Notes: generated by a model from the letters alone, not told the origin. Positions 25,223 to 34,449 are shown, counted from the stretch's first letter. The stretch is 64,000 bases of DNA from JBEGHD01 sp049334165 (GCA_049334165.1 JBEGHD010000012.1); one strand, 5' to 3'. Made by a program: numbers and translations.

Positions 25223-27340
25223 ATGCAAATAGTTGAACTCATTTCGCGCGAGCTTTCGCTTAAAACAAGCCAGGTAGCAAAGACTGTCGATCTCCTTTCG
25301 GAAGGAGCCACAGTGCCGTTTATCAGTCGCTACCGAAAAGAACAAACCGGTGGACTGGATGAGGTGGAAATCACCAACCTTCGGGACAAACTTCAGTATT
25401 TCAACGACCTCGAAAAACGAAAAGACTTTATACTGAAATCTCTTAAGGAGCAAGAAGTTCTAAATAAAGAACTAGAGTCGGAGATCAACTCCACCTGGGA
25501 TGCTAACAAGCTGGAGGATATTTATCTGCCTTTTAAGCCTAAGCGAAAAACCAAAGGTGTGGTCGCCCGAGAAAACGGACTCGAGCCGTTGGCGAAAATC
25601 ATCATGGCTCAGCGGGAACCCAACTTGAAACAAAAAGCTCAGCGGTTTACCAACAAGGAAGTGAGTTCTGTTGAAGAAGCAATTGAAGGAGCTCAGCACA
25701 TCATTGCCGAATGGGTAAATGAAAATGAACTTGCCAGAAACAAGGTCAGATATCAATTTGAAAAATATGCCGACATCTCAGCGAAACTGGTGAAGGGAAA
25801 AGAGGAAGAAGGCCAGAAATACAAAGATTATTTTTCGTTCAGTGAGCGCTTGAGCAGAATTCCATCGCATCGATTACTGGCCATCCGAAGAGCAGAGGCT
25901 GAAGGCATTCTGCGTGTTTCCATCGGCCCGGATAAAGAGAAAGCGCTCGACCAGCTGAACCGGGTTTTCGTGAAAAACAACAGCGAAACCGGAAGCCTGG
26001 TGGAAGAGGCTGTTAAAGACGCTTACCAAAGATTACTAAAACCATCGATAGAAACAGAGTTTAAAAACTCATCAAAAGAAAAAGCGGATGACAGTGCAAT
26101 TGATGTCTTTTCGACCAATTTACGACAGCTCCTCCTCGCTCCGCCACTTGGGCAAAAACGAATTTTGGCCATCGATCCCGGTTTTCGCACCGGTTGTAAA
26201 GTCGTTTGCCTCGATGAGCACGGCTCGCTGCTGCACAACGAAACGATTTATCCGCATCCACCTCAGCGAGAATTCCAAAAAGCTTCTTCAAAAATTGCAG
26301 GATTGGTGAATGCCTACAAAATTGAAGCAATTGCAGTGGGAAATGGAACTGCCGGAAGAGAAACCGAAAATCTGATTCAGAAAACGCGCTTCGATCGGGA
26401 AGTAAAAGTTTTTATCGTGAACGAAGACGGAGCTTCAGTTTACTCGGCAAGCAAAATTGCCAGAGAAGAATTTCCCAGCTACGATGTCACCGTACGCGGA
26501 GCTGTATCGATTGGCCGCAGACTGATGGATCCGCTGGCCGAACTGGTAAAGATCGACCCCAAGGCCATTGGAGTAGGACAGTACCAACACGATGTGGATC
26601 AGGCTAAGTTGAAAAAGCGTCTTGACGAAACAGTAGAGAGCTGCGTGAACAGCGTTGGTGTGGAGCTAAACACAGCCGGAAAACATTTGCTGGCTTACGT
26701 ATCAGGACTAGGTCCTTCACTCGCTCAAAACATTGTCGATTACAGATCTGAAAACGGAGCCTTCTCTAGCCGAGAGGAGTTGAAGAAAGTCCCAAGGCTG
26801 GGAGCAAAAGCCTTCGAGCAGGCCGCAGGTTTCCTTCGAATTGCTGACGCGAAGAATCCTCTCGACAACAGTGCCGTTCACCCCGAGAGCTATTTTGTGG
26901 TGAAAAAGATGGCGAAAAAGTTGAGCGTTTCAGTTTCCGACCTTACCGGCAGCAAGTCGCTATTGGAAAAGTTGAATCCGGAAGATTTTACCTCTGAGGA
27001 AGTTGGATTACCTACAGTTAAAGACATTCTTGAAGAACTCGCCAAACCCGGTCGAGATCCAAGGAGCGTTGCTCAGGTTTTCAGTTTCTCCAAAGAAATT
27101 TCCTCCATTTCAGAAGTTCGCGAAGGAATGGTTTTGCCGGGCATCGTTTCAAACATCACAAATTTCGGAGCATTCGTAGATCTCGGAATCAAGGAGAATG
27201 GCTTGCTACACATTTCTCAAATCACTGACAGGTTCATTTCGAATCCGGCAGAGGTGCTGGCGTTACATCAACAGTTGAAGGTGAAAGTTACAGAGGTGGA
27301 TGAAGGGAGAAAGAGGATAGGGTTGACGTTGAGGTTTTAA
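25223..27340 (+). CDS. tex: Tex family RNA-binding transcription accessory protein
   Basis: 705 aa. Order of domains: N-terminal helical Tex domain (LLSEGATVPFISRYRKEQTGGLDEVEI), YqgF/RuvC-like domain (ILAIDPGFRTGCKVVCLDEHG), helix-hairpin-helix pair (LAYVSGLGPSLAQNIVDYR, LKKVPRLGAKAFEQAAGFLRI) and a C-terminal S1 RNA-binding domain (GMVLPGIVSNITNFGAFVDLGIKENGLLHISQ). Tex acts in transcription and RNA stability in the cytoplasm. A CATATTTG sequence lies just four bases before the ATG, compatible with a nearly leaderless transcript. Confidence 0.95.
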   Translation: MQIVELISRELSLKTSQVAKTVDLLSEGATVPFISRYRKEQTGGLDEVEITNLRDKLQYFNDLEKRKDFILKSLKEQEVLNKELESEINSTWDANKLEDIYLPFKPKRKTKGVVARENGLEPLAKIIMAQREPNLKQKAQRFTNKEVSSVEEAIEGAQHIIAEWVNENELARNKVRYQFEKYADISAKLVKGKEEEGQKYKDYFSFSERLSRIPSHRLLAIRRAEAEGILRVSIGPDKEKALDQLNRVFVKNNSETGSLVEEAVKDAYQRLLKPSIETEFKNSSKEKADDSAIDVFSTNLRQLLLAPPLGQKRILAIDPGFRTGCKVVCLDEHGSLLHNETIYPHPPQREFQKASSKIAGLVNAYKIEAIAVGNGTAGRETENLIQKTRFDREVKVFIVNEDGASVYSASKIAREEFPSYDVTVRGAVSIGRRLMDPLAELVKIDPKAIGVGQYQHDVDQAKLKKRLDETVESCVNSVGVELNTAGKHLLAYVSGLGPSLAQNIVDYRSENGAFSSREELKKVPRLGAKAFEQAAGFLRIADAKNPLDNSAVHPESYFVVKKMAKKLSVSVSDLTGSKSLLEKLNPEDFTSEEVGLPTVKDILEELAKPGRDPRSVAQVFSFSKEISSISEVREGMVLPGIVSNITNFGAFVDLGIKENGLLHISQITDRFISNPAEVLALHQQLKVKVTEVDEGRKRIGLTLRF

Positions 27341-27395
27341 AACTTCGCAAGGCTCAGTTTTATGGAGACAATCTTTTCTTCGCTTCGCTTAGAAA

Positions 27396-27443
27396 TGAGA
27401 GATAAGGTGGATATAAAGTTGTTTTGGGCGTTAGGTCGAGCTA
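27396..27443 (+). repeat. left arm of inverted repeat around four-helix-bundle gene
   Basis: The first 26 bases (27396-27421) match the reverse complement of 28083-28108 at 23 of 26 positions. Weaker similarity continues inward to about 27443. A third related piece, inverted, is at 27996-28010 (14 of 15 matches). Confidence 0.65.
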
Positions 27444-27497
27444 AATTCTCTGGCCTAAGACATGCTTTCGATTTTATGGGTTGTAGATGGCGATGAG

Positions 27498-27887
27498 CTA
27501 TTTACGTTTTTTGTTTTTGGCGTTTTTGTAGGTTGCAGTGATGAAGTTGTTTAGTTTGACTTCAAGCACCCGATGAATACTTTTGAGTTGTTCGAATGTG
27601 GGTTGATGAATGATCGATCTTTCCAACAAAAGTTCGGACCAATGTTCCAGAGCTTCCGAAAGTGAGGCGCGAGAAAAGTGATAGAAGCGAGCTTTGTCGA
27701 GATAGTGATAGCGTGCGTATCCTTCTGCTATGTTGGCACCTACAGAATCGACCGAGCGGATAAACTGATCGCCAATAATCTTTTTCTGCTGATAGTCGAG
27801 TTTCGAATAAACTTCCCATGCGAGAGTTGACAAGTTTCTCGAAAGCTGATAAACCTCAAGGTCTTTTAGTTCGATGTAGGCTTTCAT
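27498..27887 (-). CDS. four-helix bundle protein (23S rRNA intervening-sequence / bAvd-like family)
   Basis: 129 aa. The family pattern is clear: LKDLEVYQLSRNLSTLAWEVYSKLD in helix 1, IIGDQFIRSVDSVGANIAEGYAR in helix 2, RFYHFSRASLSEALEHWSELLLE in helix 3 and a last helix with KLNNFITATYKN. Members are encoded in 23S rRNA intervening sequences, in DGR loci (Avd) and as solitary genes; molecular role is uncertain, with basic pentamers binding nucleic acid in Avd. The ATG at 27887 is chosen because the family starts at MKAYIELKDLEVY; the open frame upstream to 28058 is unrelated and includes a repeat copy. The gene lies inside an imperfect inverted repeat. Confidence 0.88.
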   Translation of the reverse strand: MKAYIELKDLEVYQLSRNLSTLAWEVYSKLDYQQKKIIGDQFIRSVDSVGANIAEGYARYHYLDKARFYHFSRASLSEALEHWSELLLERSIIHQPTFEQLKSIHRVLEVKLNNFITATYKNAKNKKRK

Positions 27888-28062
27888 AGTGTATTGATGT
27901 TCAGGGTGAAAAATGGACCTTAATTTAAGGTTTTCTGATAAAACAGCATTTACGACCAAATTCTCAAACTCAAGTATCAACAACCACTTACACCACAACT
28001 TTATCTCCACTATGTCTACGAGGAGTTTCAGGCACCAAACTTCAAATTCCAAAGTCAAGGCC

Positions 28063-28108
28063 TAGTTGACTAATGCCTCTCTCAACATTATCTCTACCTT
28101 ATCTCTCA
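28063..28108 (-). repeat. right arm of inverted repeat around four-helix-bundle gene
   Basis: Reverse complement of the left arm at 27396-27443, strongest in the outer 26 bases (28083-28108). The two arms enclose about 620 bases including the whole four-helix-bundle gene. Confidence 0.65.
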
Positions 28109-28176
28109 AATCAACCTCCTTGACCCAATTCTTCTCCGACCTGAAAAACCGTCTCTACTTCCAACTACCATCATCC

Positions 28177-28206
28177 TTGCCTAATCCCCGCTAAACCCTA
28201 CTTTTG
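28177..28206 (+). promoter_or_regulatory. promoter candidate of 3-hydroxybutyryl-CoA dehydrogenase gene
   Basis: TTG at 28177-28179, a 19-base spacer, and TACTTTTG at 28199-28206. The ATG follows 25 bases later. Confidence 0.5.
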
Positions 28207-28231
28207 TGCTCCACTAAAAACTCAGAAAATC

Positions 28232-29122
28232 ATGAAAAATATATCAGTAATAGGAGCTGGAACGATGGGTAACGGGATTGCTCATGTTTTTGCTCAAACC
28301 GGATTTGAAGTTGCTTTGGTTGACGTGAAGCAAGACAGCCTCGACAAGGCGATCGCAACCATCACCAAGAACCTCGATCGGATGATCAAGAAAGAAAAGA
28401 TCTCCGAAGTCGACAAGAAAAACACGCTCGAACGCATCACGACCTTTACCGACACGAAGAAAGGTGTTGAAAATGCGGATTTGGTGGTGGAAGCTGCAAC
28501 CGAAAATGCCGATTTGAAATTCAAAATATTCACCCAGCTCGATGAGCTTACTAAGGATGATTGTGTGCTGGCGACCAACACTTCATCGATTTCGATTACC
28601 AAAATTGCCGCTCAAACGAAACGTCCCGATAAAGTAATTGGAATGCACTTCATGAACCCAGTGCCGGTGATGAAGTTGGTTGAGGTAATTCGCGGTTACG
28701 CAACCAGCGATAAAGTAACCAGCGACATTATGGAGCTTTCTAAAAACCTCGGTAAAGTGCCGGTTGAAGTGAACGATTATCCAGGTTTTGTGGCCAACAG
28801 AATTCTGATGCCGATGATCAACGAAGCTATCATCACACTTCACGAAGGCGTGGCTGGAGTGGAAGAAATCGACACTGTAATGAAACTCGGAATGGCTCAT
28901 CCGATGGGGCCACTCCAGCTAGCTGACTTCATCGGTCTCGATGTTTGCCTTTCCATTATGAACGTGCTGCACGATGGTTTCGGAAATCCAAAGTACGCTC
29001 CTTGCCCGCTTTTGGTAAACATGGTGACAGCAGGAAAAATGGGAGTGAAGAGCGGAGAAGGTTTTTACGACTGGAGCCACGGCACCAAAGACCTGGTTGT
29101 TGCAGAAGCTTTTAAGAAGTAA
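28232..29122 (+). CDS. 3-hydroxybutyryl-CoA dehydrogenase
   Basis: 296 aa. The NAD-binding motif GAGTMGNGIAHVFAQTGFEVALVD starts at residue 7. The catalytic His region is GMHFMNPVPVMKLVEVIRG, and NDYPGFVANRILMPMINEAI with GMAHPMGPLQLADFIGLD forms the C-terminal dimerisation domain. It interconverts acetoacetyl-CoA and 3-hydroxybutyryl-CoA in fatty-acid or branched-chain catabolism. It is monocistronic between its own promoter and a strong terminator. Confidence 0.94.
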   Translation: MKNISVIGAGTMGNGIAHVFAQTGFEVALVDVKQDSLDKAIATITKNLDRMIKKEKISEVDKKNTLERITTFTDTKKGVENADLVVEAATENADLKFKIFTQLDELTKDDCVLATNTSSISITKIAAQTKRPDKVIGMHFMNPVPVMKLVEVIRGYATSDKVTSDIMELSKNLGKVPVEVNDYPGFVANRILMPMINEAIITLHEGVAGVEEIDTVMKLGMAHPMGPLQLADFIGLDVCLSIMNVLHDGFGNPKYAPCPLLVNMVTAGKMGVKSGEGFYDWSHGTKDLVVAEAFKK

Positions 29123-29235
29123 GAAAACTCTGACAAATTCGGGGCTTGTTGTTCCTACGGATTTGTTTTACAGTAATTTATAAATTTGGAGTTGATTACT
29201 CGTCTTCAACTAGTTTGAAGTAGAGAACTATCAGT

Positions 29236-29272
29236 AACCGTGCGGACTCCACCCCCGCACGGTTTTTTTTTT
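29236..29272 (+). terminator. strong intrinsic terminator
   Basis: A perfect 10-base stem AACCGTGCGG/CCGCACGGTT with a 9-base loop, followed by ten or more T. It closes the dehydrogenase transcription unit. Confidence 0.95.
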
Positions 29273-29441
29273 GTGGGTACTGCCAACTTAACGCTCTTCG
29301 CGCCTCTGCGAGATTTAAACCTCGCGTCAAACACTTCCAGGATTTGTCCAGATCAGAAGCTTAATTCCTGAATATTCCAAACTATCCGAGCGAAGCGAGG
29401 ACCATCTAGCAATCAACCAAAACTCCCGATATTCGCGTGAA
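29273..29441. other. gene-free remainder between terminator and dinB
   Basis: It contains short phrases such as CTTCGCGCCTCTGCGAGAT and GAGCGAAGCGAGGAC of the kind common in Bacteroidota intergenic DNA. No open frame, RNA or clear promoter is seen. Confidence 0.4.
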
Positions 29442-30518
29442 ATGGAAAAGCCACGCTATCGGAAAATTATTCACGTGGACATGGACGCATTTTATGCCTC
29501 CGTGGAACAACGCGACAATCCCGATTTGAGAGGAAAACCGATAGCCGTGGGTGGATCCCGGGAGCGGGGAGTAGTGGCGGCAGCGAGCTATGAAGCCAGA
29601 AAGTTTGGAGTGCACAGCGCCATGCCTTCGGTGACAGCAAGTAGACTTTGCCCTCATCTGATTTTTGTGAGAGCCGACTTCGAGAAGTACAAGGCCGTTT
29701 CGGAACAGATTCGAGAGATATTCTTCGATTACACCGATCTGGTTGAGCCGTTATCGCTTGATGAAGCTTACCTCGATGTTACCAAGAATAAAAAGCAAAT
29801 GAAGTCAGCTACGATGATTGCTGAAGAGATACGCCAGAGGATTTTTGAGGAAACCAATCTCACTGCGTCTGCCGGAATTTCGATCAATAAATTTGTTGCT
29901 AAGGTCGCTTCGGATCTAAACAAACCAAACGGACTCGCACTAATTCCTCCAGAGCGAGTGGACGAATTTATCAAGGCTCTTCCCATCTCAAAATTTCACG
30001 GAATCGGCAAGGTGACGGCCGAGAAGATGAAGTCCAAAGGCATTGTTACAGGTGCTGATTTGCAACGCTATGACCGACACGAGCTCGTGAGGCTCTTTGG
30101 GAAATCCGGGGCTTACTACTATCAGATTTCTCGTGGAGAAGACAGGCGGCCAGTTCGTCCCGATCGCATTCGAAAATCGGTTGGTGCCGAACGCACTTTT
30201 AGCCAGGACAAAACTACGCGAGAAGAAATGGAAAGTGAGCTACTCCCAATTGCCGAAAAGGTGAGCGACCGATTGAAGAAGAACGACCTGATGGGCAAAA
30301 CGGTGACGCTCAAGATTAAAGATTCTGATTTTCAGATCAACACGCGCAGTCAAACATTTGACGACTTCGTGAAACTCAAAGACGACCTTTTCAATATTGT
30401 GAAAAAGCTGCTGGAGCCTCTTCCGGAAAAGCCAGTGCGATTGTTAGGAATCAGTGTTTCCAACTTGAATATCAAAGAAACAGTCGGTGCTGATGGGCAG
30501 TTGACGCTAAATTTTTAG
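29442..30518 (+). CDS. dinB: DNA polymerase IV (Y-family)
   Basis: 358 aa translesion polymerase. Catalytic motifs are VDMDAFYASVEQRD (first Asp) and SLDEAYLDVT (Asp-Glu pair), with the conserved GISINKFVAKVASDLNKPNG and SKFHGIGKVTAEKMKSKG (HhH) segments, and the little-finger domain after about residue 235. It lacks the C-terminal beta-clamp pentapeptide I would look for; it ends GADGQLTLNF, where QLTLNF could serve as a clamp-binding peptide. No LexA box is recognisable. Confidence 0.95.
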   Translation: MEKPRYRKIIHVDMDAFYASVEQRDNPDLRGKPIAVGGSRERGVVAAASYEARKFGVHSAMPSVTASRLCPHLIFVRADFEKYKAVSEQIREIFFDYTDLVEPLSLDEAYLDVTKNKKQMKSATMIAEEIRQRIFEETNLTASAGISINKFVAKVASDLNKPNGLALIPPERVDEFIKALPISKFHGIGKVTAEKMKSKGIVTGADLQRYDRHELVRLFGKSGAYYYQISRGEDRRPVRPDRIRKSVGAERTFSQDKTTREEMESELLPIAEKVSDRLKKNDLMGKTVTLKIKDSDFQINTRSQTFDDFVKLKDDLFNIVKKLLEPLPEKPVRLLGISVSNLNIKETVGADGQLTLNF

Positions 30519-30530
30519 AAGTTTTCTCAG

Positions 30531-31118
30531 CTATTTATACTTATCATTCAGTCCTTTTCCCTCGCGAATCATCGGCAGAATCTTTTCGAGTCTGCTTTCT
30601 TTTGTTGCCTCTCTTTTCGCGGAAGCAATGTGGTCGGCATACTCTCGCTTCTTGCTTTTTGTAAGCTTTTTGAAAGCGTCAGCAGCTTCGCCATCTTTTT
30701 CCAAGGCCGTTTTCAGTTCGGCAGGAATTTCAAGTGGTTTGTTTTTAGCGGGCTTTATTTCGCGGCCCTGCTTTTGGTTTTCAATCGCCTCCAGAACGTA
30801 ATTTTTCACGAGTTTCTCATCAATTTCGTCTGCAGAAGTGAAGCGCCACTGGCGAAGAGCTTTTGTTTTGTCGTCTGCGCTCACCAGCACTTTCGACTTA
30901 TCCTTCAAAAAGACGCCATTGAAAAACCAGAGACCAGTATACGACTTGAAAGAACCCATTCCTATTACGTTTTTGCCATCAATTGTATAAGTAGGTGCTC
31001 CCCATTTAATGGTTTCATCGAGTTCCGTGGCGGTCAAAATTTCGCGAAGCTTTACAAGAATCTCCTGGTTGTGGCTGTGCTTCTCGATGAACTCAGAAAC
31101 ATTGGTTACCTTTTTCAT
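30531..31118 (-). CDS. YdeI/OmpD-associated family protein (DUF1801 plus YdeI C-terminus)
   Basis: 195 aa cytoplasmic protein. The N-terminal part is a YdhG-like DUF1801 domain (LREILTATELDETIKWGAPTYTIDGKNVIGMGSFKSYTGLWFF), and the C-terminal part carries the YdeI tail (FKKLTKSKKREYADHIASAKREATKESRLEKILPMI). Function is unknown; some homologues are linked to antimicrobial peptide or metal stress. The ATG at 31118 begins MKKVTNVSEFIEKH, which fits the family better than the nine-residue upstream extension. Confidence 0.82.
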   Translation of the reverse strand: MKKVTNVSEFIEKHSHNQEILVKLREILTATELDETIKWGAPTYTIDGKNVIGMGSFKSYTGLWFFNGVFLKDKSKVLVSADDKTKALRQWRFTSADEIDEKLVKNYVLEAIENQKQGREIKPAKNKPLEIPAELKTALEKDGEAADAFKKLTKSKKREYADHIASAKREATKESRLEKILPMIREGKGLNDKYK

Positions 31119-31299
31119 AAGCCTACTTTGTTTGATTTGCTTCAAAATTAGAGAATCAAAGCTAGGACGCTTTTCAAAATTTCACTTAAAATGTATTTCC
31201 GATGCCGCGGTTCTTTAGCAATCAACTTTTTGCACTAAAATATTCTCGTCCCATTCAGAGGATTTTTACAACTTGCACCCAGATCAAAATCGCTGAAAA

Positions 31300-32949
31300 A
31301 TGAAAAAACACCTTTGCCTCGTCATTCTTTTGATTCTGGGAGTCTCCCTTTCTGCTAGTGCACAATGGAGTACAGACACTCAGGAAAATACGCTGATTTC
31401 TGATTTTGAAGGTGAGAAAGCCGTTACCCACATTGCTCAAACCGAAGACGGAAAATACTTCATCAGTTGGTATGGCGGAGCTGACAATTACAACATGAAT
31501 CTCGCTCTTCTCGACAGCACGGGATATTCACTTTGGGACGAACCTTTAGTAGTGAGCGATCACCCGCAAAATACTTGGGTAGCTGATTATTCTCTGGCTG
31601 TGGACAACGATGGCAACGCAGTGATTTCGTTTGCCGATATCAGAAATGGAAACCCCGACCTGGTGATTTACAAGGTCGATCAAAATGGCGAGCACCTTTT
31701 TGGCGATGATGGAGTGATGGTGACCGAAACTGATTCTGAAGAGTTTTTTCCTACAATTTGCGTCACCGAGAGCAATGAGACCGTTGTCACATGGCAACAC
31801 TCTGATGAAAGTGGGAGTGTAGGCCTGGCACTGCAAAGAATTGACACCAATGGAGCTTTGCTATGGGAAGAACCTGTGATTCTCATCGATGAGGAGTTCG
31901 ATTACAATACTCCGGTTCCTATCGCCACCACTGAAGATGAGGTTATTGTGCTTTACTTTTATCAGTCTGGTCCGTTTTTCTCACCAGACCGCGAATTGTA
32001 CGCCCAGCGCTTTGATGTGAATGGGGTAGAAGTTTGGGAGAACCCAACCGTACTTTGCGGAGTTACGGGAATTCCCGGTTTTGCTTTCCCGCAGGCAAAA
32101 AGTGACGGGAATGGCGGATTGATCACAAGCTGGCAAGATGACCGAGACAACAACCAACTTGGGAACGTGGCTGTGCAACACCTACTCGAAGATGGATCTC
32201 TTCAATTCCCTGAAAATGGTATTGAACTGGTGGAGGCTGGTTCTATGGGGCATTTTTCTCCATCAACGGCTGGGATCGATGAAGCCGGAAGCATCGTGGT
32301 GTACTGGCGAACCACCAATTCGAGTCAGGGAATGTCCGGTCTTAAGTCTCAAAAAATCGCTGCTGATGGCACTCGCGTTTGGTCTGATCAGGGTGTAGAG
32401 CTACTTGAGTTGGGAAGTCACGTACAGTTGGTAAATGGAGCTGCCTTGCACGCAGACTCCAGTTGGGTGAGCTACAGCATCAACCCTGATGGCAACCAGG
32501 CGATCAATGAAGTTTACCTTTTTGGACTCGATGGTGATGGAGAAATCATTTTGGATCAGGCGCCAGTGGCGACTGCAGCAACCTCAAAAGGAGATGTGGT
32601 GATGAGTGGGATTTACAATGGCCAGTTGGTAAACGCCTGGGTAAATGACGCTGATCCCAGCGAAGTAAGGGCACAGGCGATCGAAGTGCTGGACACTGAT
32701 GTTTCTGTAGAAGATTTTCTCGAGATAGCTGATAAAACAGTAGTAAAACAACTCGGTGATCGCGTTGAGGTTGAACCTGAAGTGGCTAGTCTGGAAATCT
32801 ACAGCATTTCTGGCCGATTGCTTTCCAAAACGGATTGCCTTGGTAAGAAAGAAGTTCTTCTACCATCGGATTTACCAAATTCTATTTTCATCTTATTGGC
32901 TAGAGATCGTTCTGGTAGACCATTGCAGAGCTTTCAACTGACCTGGTAG
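31300..32949 (+). CDS. secreted protein with T9SS type A sorting domain
   Basis: 549 aa. The signal peptide (MKKHLCLVILLILGVSLSASAQ) is followed by about 440 residues of repeated beta-strand blocks with phrases such as GNAVISFADIRNGNPDLVIYKVDQNGEHLFGDDGV and NGGLITSWQDDRDNNQLGNVAVQHL. This suggests a beta-propeller. The last ~75 residues (VEVEPEVASLEIYSISGRLLSKT...SIFILLARDRSG) resemble a T9SS C-terminal sorting domain. No enzymatic motif is seen, so a surface or extracellular binding role is likely. Confidence 0.75.
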   Translation: MKKHLCLVILLILGVSLSASAQWSTDTQENTLISDFEGEKAVTHIAQTEDGKYFISWYGGADNYNMNLALLDSTGYSLWDEPLVVSDHPQNTWVADYSLAVDNDGNAVISFADIRNGNPDLVIYKVDQNGEHLFGDDGVMVTETDSEEFFPTICVTESNETVVTWQHSDESGSVGLALQRIDTNGALLWEEPVILIDEEFDYNTPVPIATTEDEVIVLYFYQSGPFFSPDRELYAQRFDVNGVEVWENPTVLCGVTGIPGFAFPQAKSDGNGGLITSWQDDRDNNQLGNVAVQHLLEDGSLQFPENGIELVEAGSMGHFSPSTAGIDEAGSIVVYWRTTNSSQGMSGLKSQKIAADGTRVWSDQGVELLELGSHVQLVNGAALHADSSWVSYSINPDGNQAINEVYLFGLDGDGEIILDQAPVATAATSKGDVVMSGIYNGQLVNAWVNDADPSEVRAQAIEVLDTDVSVEDFLEIADKTVVKQLGDRVEVEPEVASLEIYSISGRLLSKTDCLGKKEVLLPSDLPNSIFILLARDRSGRPLQSFQLTW

Positions 32950-33018
32950 CCTGATTTCGATGAAACGTGACAAAGTGTCGTTAAATGTTAAAATAAGCAC
33001 GATAAAATATTTTATTTG

Positions 33019-33026
33019 TATTTTTG
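33019..33026 (+). promoter_or_regulatory. candidate -7 element of the haloperoxidase-like gene
   Basis: TATTTTTG (TAnnTTTG) in a very AT-rich leader, 37 bases before the ATG. Confidence 0.45.
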
Positions 33027-33063
33027 TCGACACTAAACAACAACACTTTAATCCGATAACTTT

Positions 33064-34449
33064 ATGAAAAGGAATGTTTTAAAAGGTTTCTCTGGCATTT
33101 TGCTAGCGGGAGTTCTTGTATTTTCAGCAGGATGCCGCAAAGAAGCTGAACTCGAAAAACAACCACCCTCTCAACAACCGGCTGTCTCAACACCAGTTAA
33201 TAATTACAACGCAAATGTTCCACTCCAGTGGTACAACCTTTACCTCAAGGTAGAGCGCTATGCAGATGGTTTCAGACCTCCTGTATCGGCTAGAGCACTT
33301 GCCTACATTGGCCTGAGCGGCTACGAGGCCGGGGTTTCTGGCATGCCGGATAACGAATCGATGGACGAGGTTTTTCCGGGGTTAGATATTCCCGATAGCG
33401 ACATCTACTCAGAATACCACTGGCCGACTGCAATCAATGCAGCTTACGCCAGATCGATGCGCCTTTACTTTCCTCACGTAGATACAGAATATGGCCAGGA
33501 CATTGACAATCTGGAAGACGCACTCAACAACTATTACGAAGGGGAAATGAGTGAAGAAGTTTACGTACGCTCCAGAGTTTATGGAGTGGAAGTGGCCAAT
33601 GCCATTTTCCAATGGGCTCAAACCGATGAAACCGGAAAGTACGGCTATATGGAAAATCACCCGGTTTACAACCCACCATCTTGCGTAGGTTGCTGGCAGC
33701 CAACAGGACCGGATTACACTCCGGCACTTCTTCCTTTTTGGGGCGATGCAAGAACTTTTGCCATGTCTGGCCAGGACTTTGAAATTGAACCGCCACTTCC
33801 TTTTACTGAAGATGAAAACTCTGCACTCTACGTGCAGGCGATGGAGGTTTACGAGCTTTATCCACTCGAATACGAAGATCAGTGGATCGCGGAGTTTTGG
33901 AGTGACGACATTTTTGAGTTGACCTGTACACCAGTTGGCCGCTGGGTTTCTATCGCCAACCAGGCAGCTCAGCAGTATGAAGTTAACCTCGAAGAAGCGC
34001 TTGAGCTTTATGCAAAGCTCGGACTCGCGATGAACGATGCCGGTGTTTCTTGCTGGTACAATAAGTACGAGTACGATGTGGCTCGCCCAAGTGATTTTAT
34101 CAAGGAGTACATTGATTCCGGTTGGGAAACGCACCTGATCACACTCCACGATTGTCTTAACCCACCGTTTCCAGCTTATCCTTCAGGACATGCCGCATTC
34201 AGTTCTGCTGCTGCAGGCGTGTTGGCCGATCAATTTGGTTCTGATATCACATTTACTGACAACAGCCACGAAGACAGAGATGAATTTATGGGAATGCCAA
34301 GAACTTATTCCAGCTGGCATGAGATGGCTGTAGAGAATGCGTACTCGAGAATTCCTCTTGGTGTTCACTATCAAATGGATGCCGATGCCGGAGTTGATCT
34401 CGGTTACGTAGCTTCAGACAGAGTGTTGGAGCTGCCCTGGGGTAACTAG
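33064..34449 (+). CDS. vanadium-dependent haloperoxidase-like / PAP2 superfamily lipoprotein
   Basis: 461 aa with a lipoprotein signal (ILLAGVLVFSAGC, lipid Cys). The C-terminal PAP2/vanadium chloroperoxidase site is complete: KYEYDVARP (KxxxxxxRP), YPSGHAAFSSAAAGVL (PSGH with catalytic His) and SRIPLGVHYQMDADAG (SRxxxGxHxxxD). The long N-terminal helical half is typical of haloperoxidase-like rather than small PAP2 proteins. It may halogenate or act as a phosphatase; the sequence alone does not decide. It is anchored in a membrane facing the periplasm or surface. Confidence 0.85.
   Translation: MKRNVLKGFSGILLAGVLVFSAGCRKEAELEKQPPSQQPAVSTPVNNYNANVPLQWYNLYLKVERYADGFRPPVSARALAYIGLSGYEAGVSGMPDNESMDEVFPGLDIPDSDIYSEYHWPTAINAAYARSMRLYFPHVDTEYGQDIDNLEDALNNYYEGEMSEEVYVRSRVYGVEVANAIFQWAQTDETGKYGYMENHPVYNPPSCVGCWQPTGPDYTPALLPFWGDARTFAMSGQDFEIEPPLPFTEDENSALYVQAMEVYELYPLEYEDQWIAEFWSDDIFELTCTPVGRWVSIANQAAQQYEVNLEEALELYAKLGLAMNDAGVSCWYNKYEYDVARPSDFIKEYIDSGWETHLITLHDCLNPPFPAYPSGHAAFSSAAAGVLADQFGSDITFTDNSHEDRDEFMGMPRTYSSWHEMAVENAYSRIPLGVHYQMDADAGVDLGYVASDRVLELPWGN

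Larger units (their letters stand above)
27888..28231. other. gene-free gap with strong strand asymmetry
   Basis: 344 bases between the divergent four-helix-bundle and dehydrogenase genes. The plus strand is rich in C and poor in G over most of it. It contains the right inverted-repeat arm (28063-28108), a partial extra copy (27996-28010) and the dehydrogenase promoter candidate near 28199. No RNA gene is seen. Confidence 0.6.

Noticed and set aside
27888..28058. 57-residue N-terminal extension of the four-helix-bundle protein
   Set aside because: The family begins at the internal Met; the extension is hydrophobic, not conserved in the family and contains a DNA repeat copy.
27396..28108. Diversity-generating retroelement (Avd-like four-helix bundle)
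   Set aside because: No reverse transcriptase, template repeat or variable repeat is present nearby; only the Avd-like fold family matches.
33409..34149. 246-codon minus-strand frame opposite the haloperoxidase-like gene
   Set aside because: Lies wholly antisense to a gene with three intact catalytic motifs; its own translation shows no recognisable domain.
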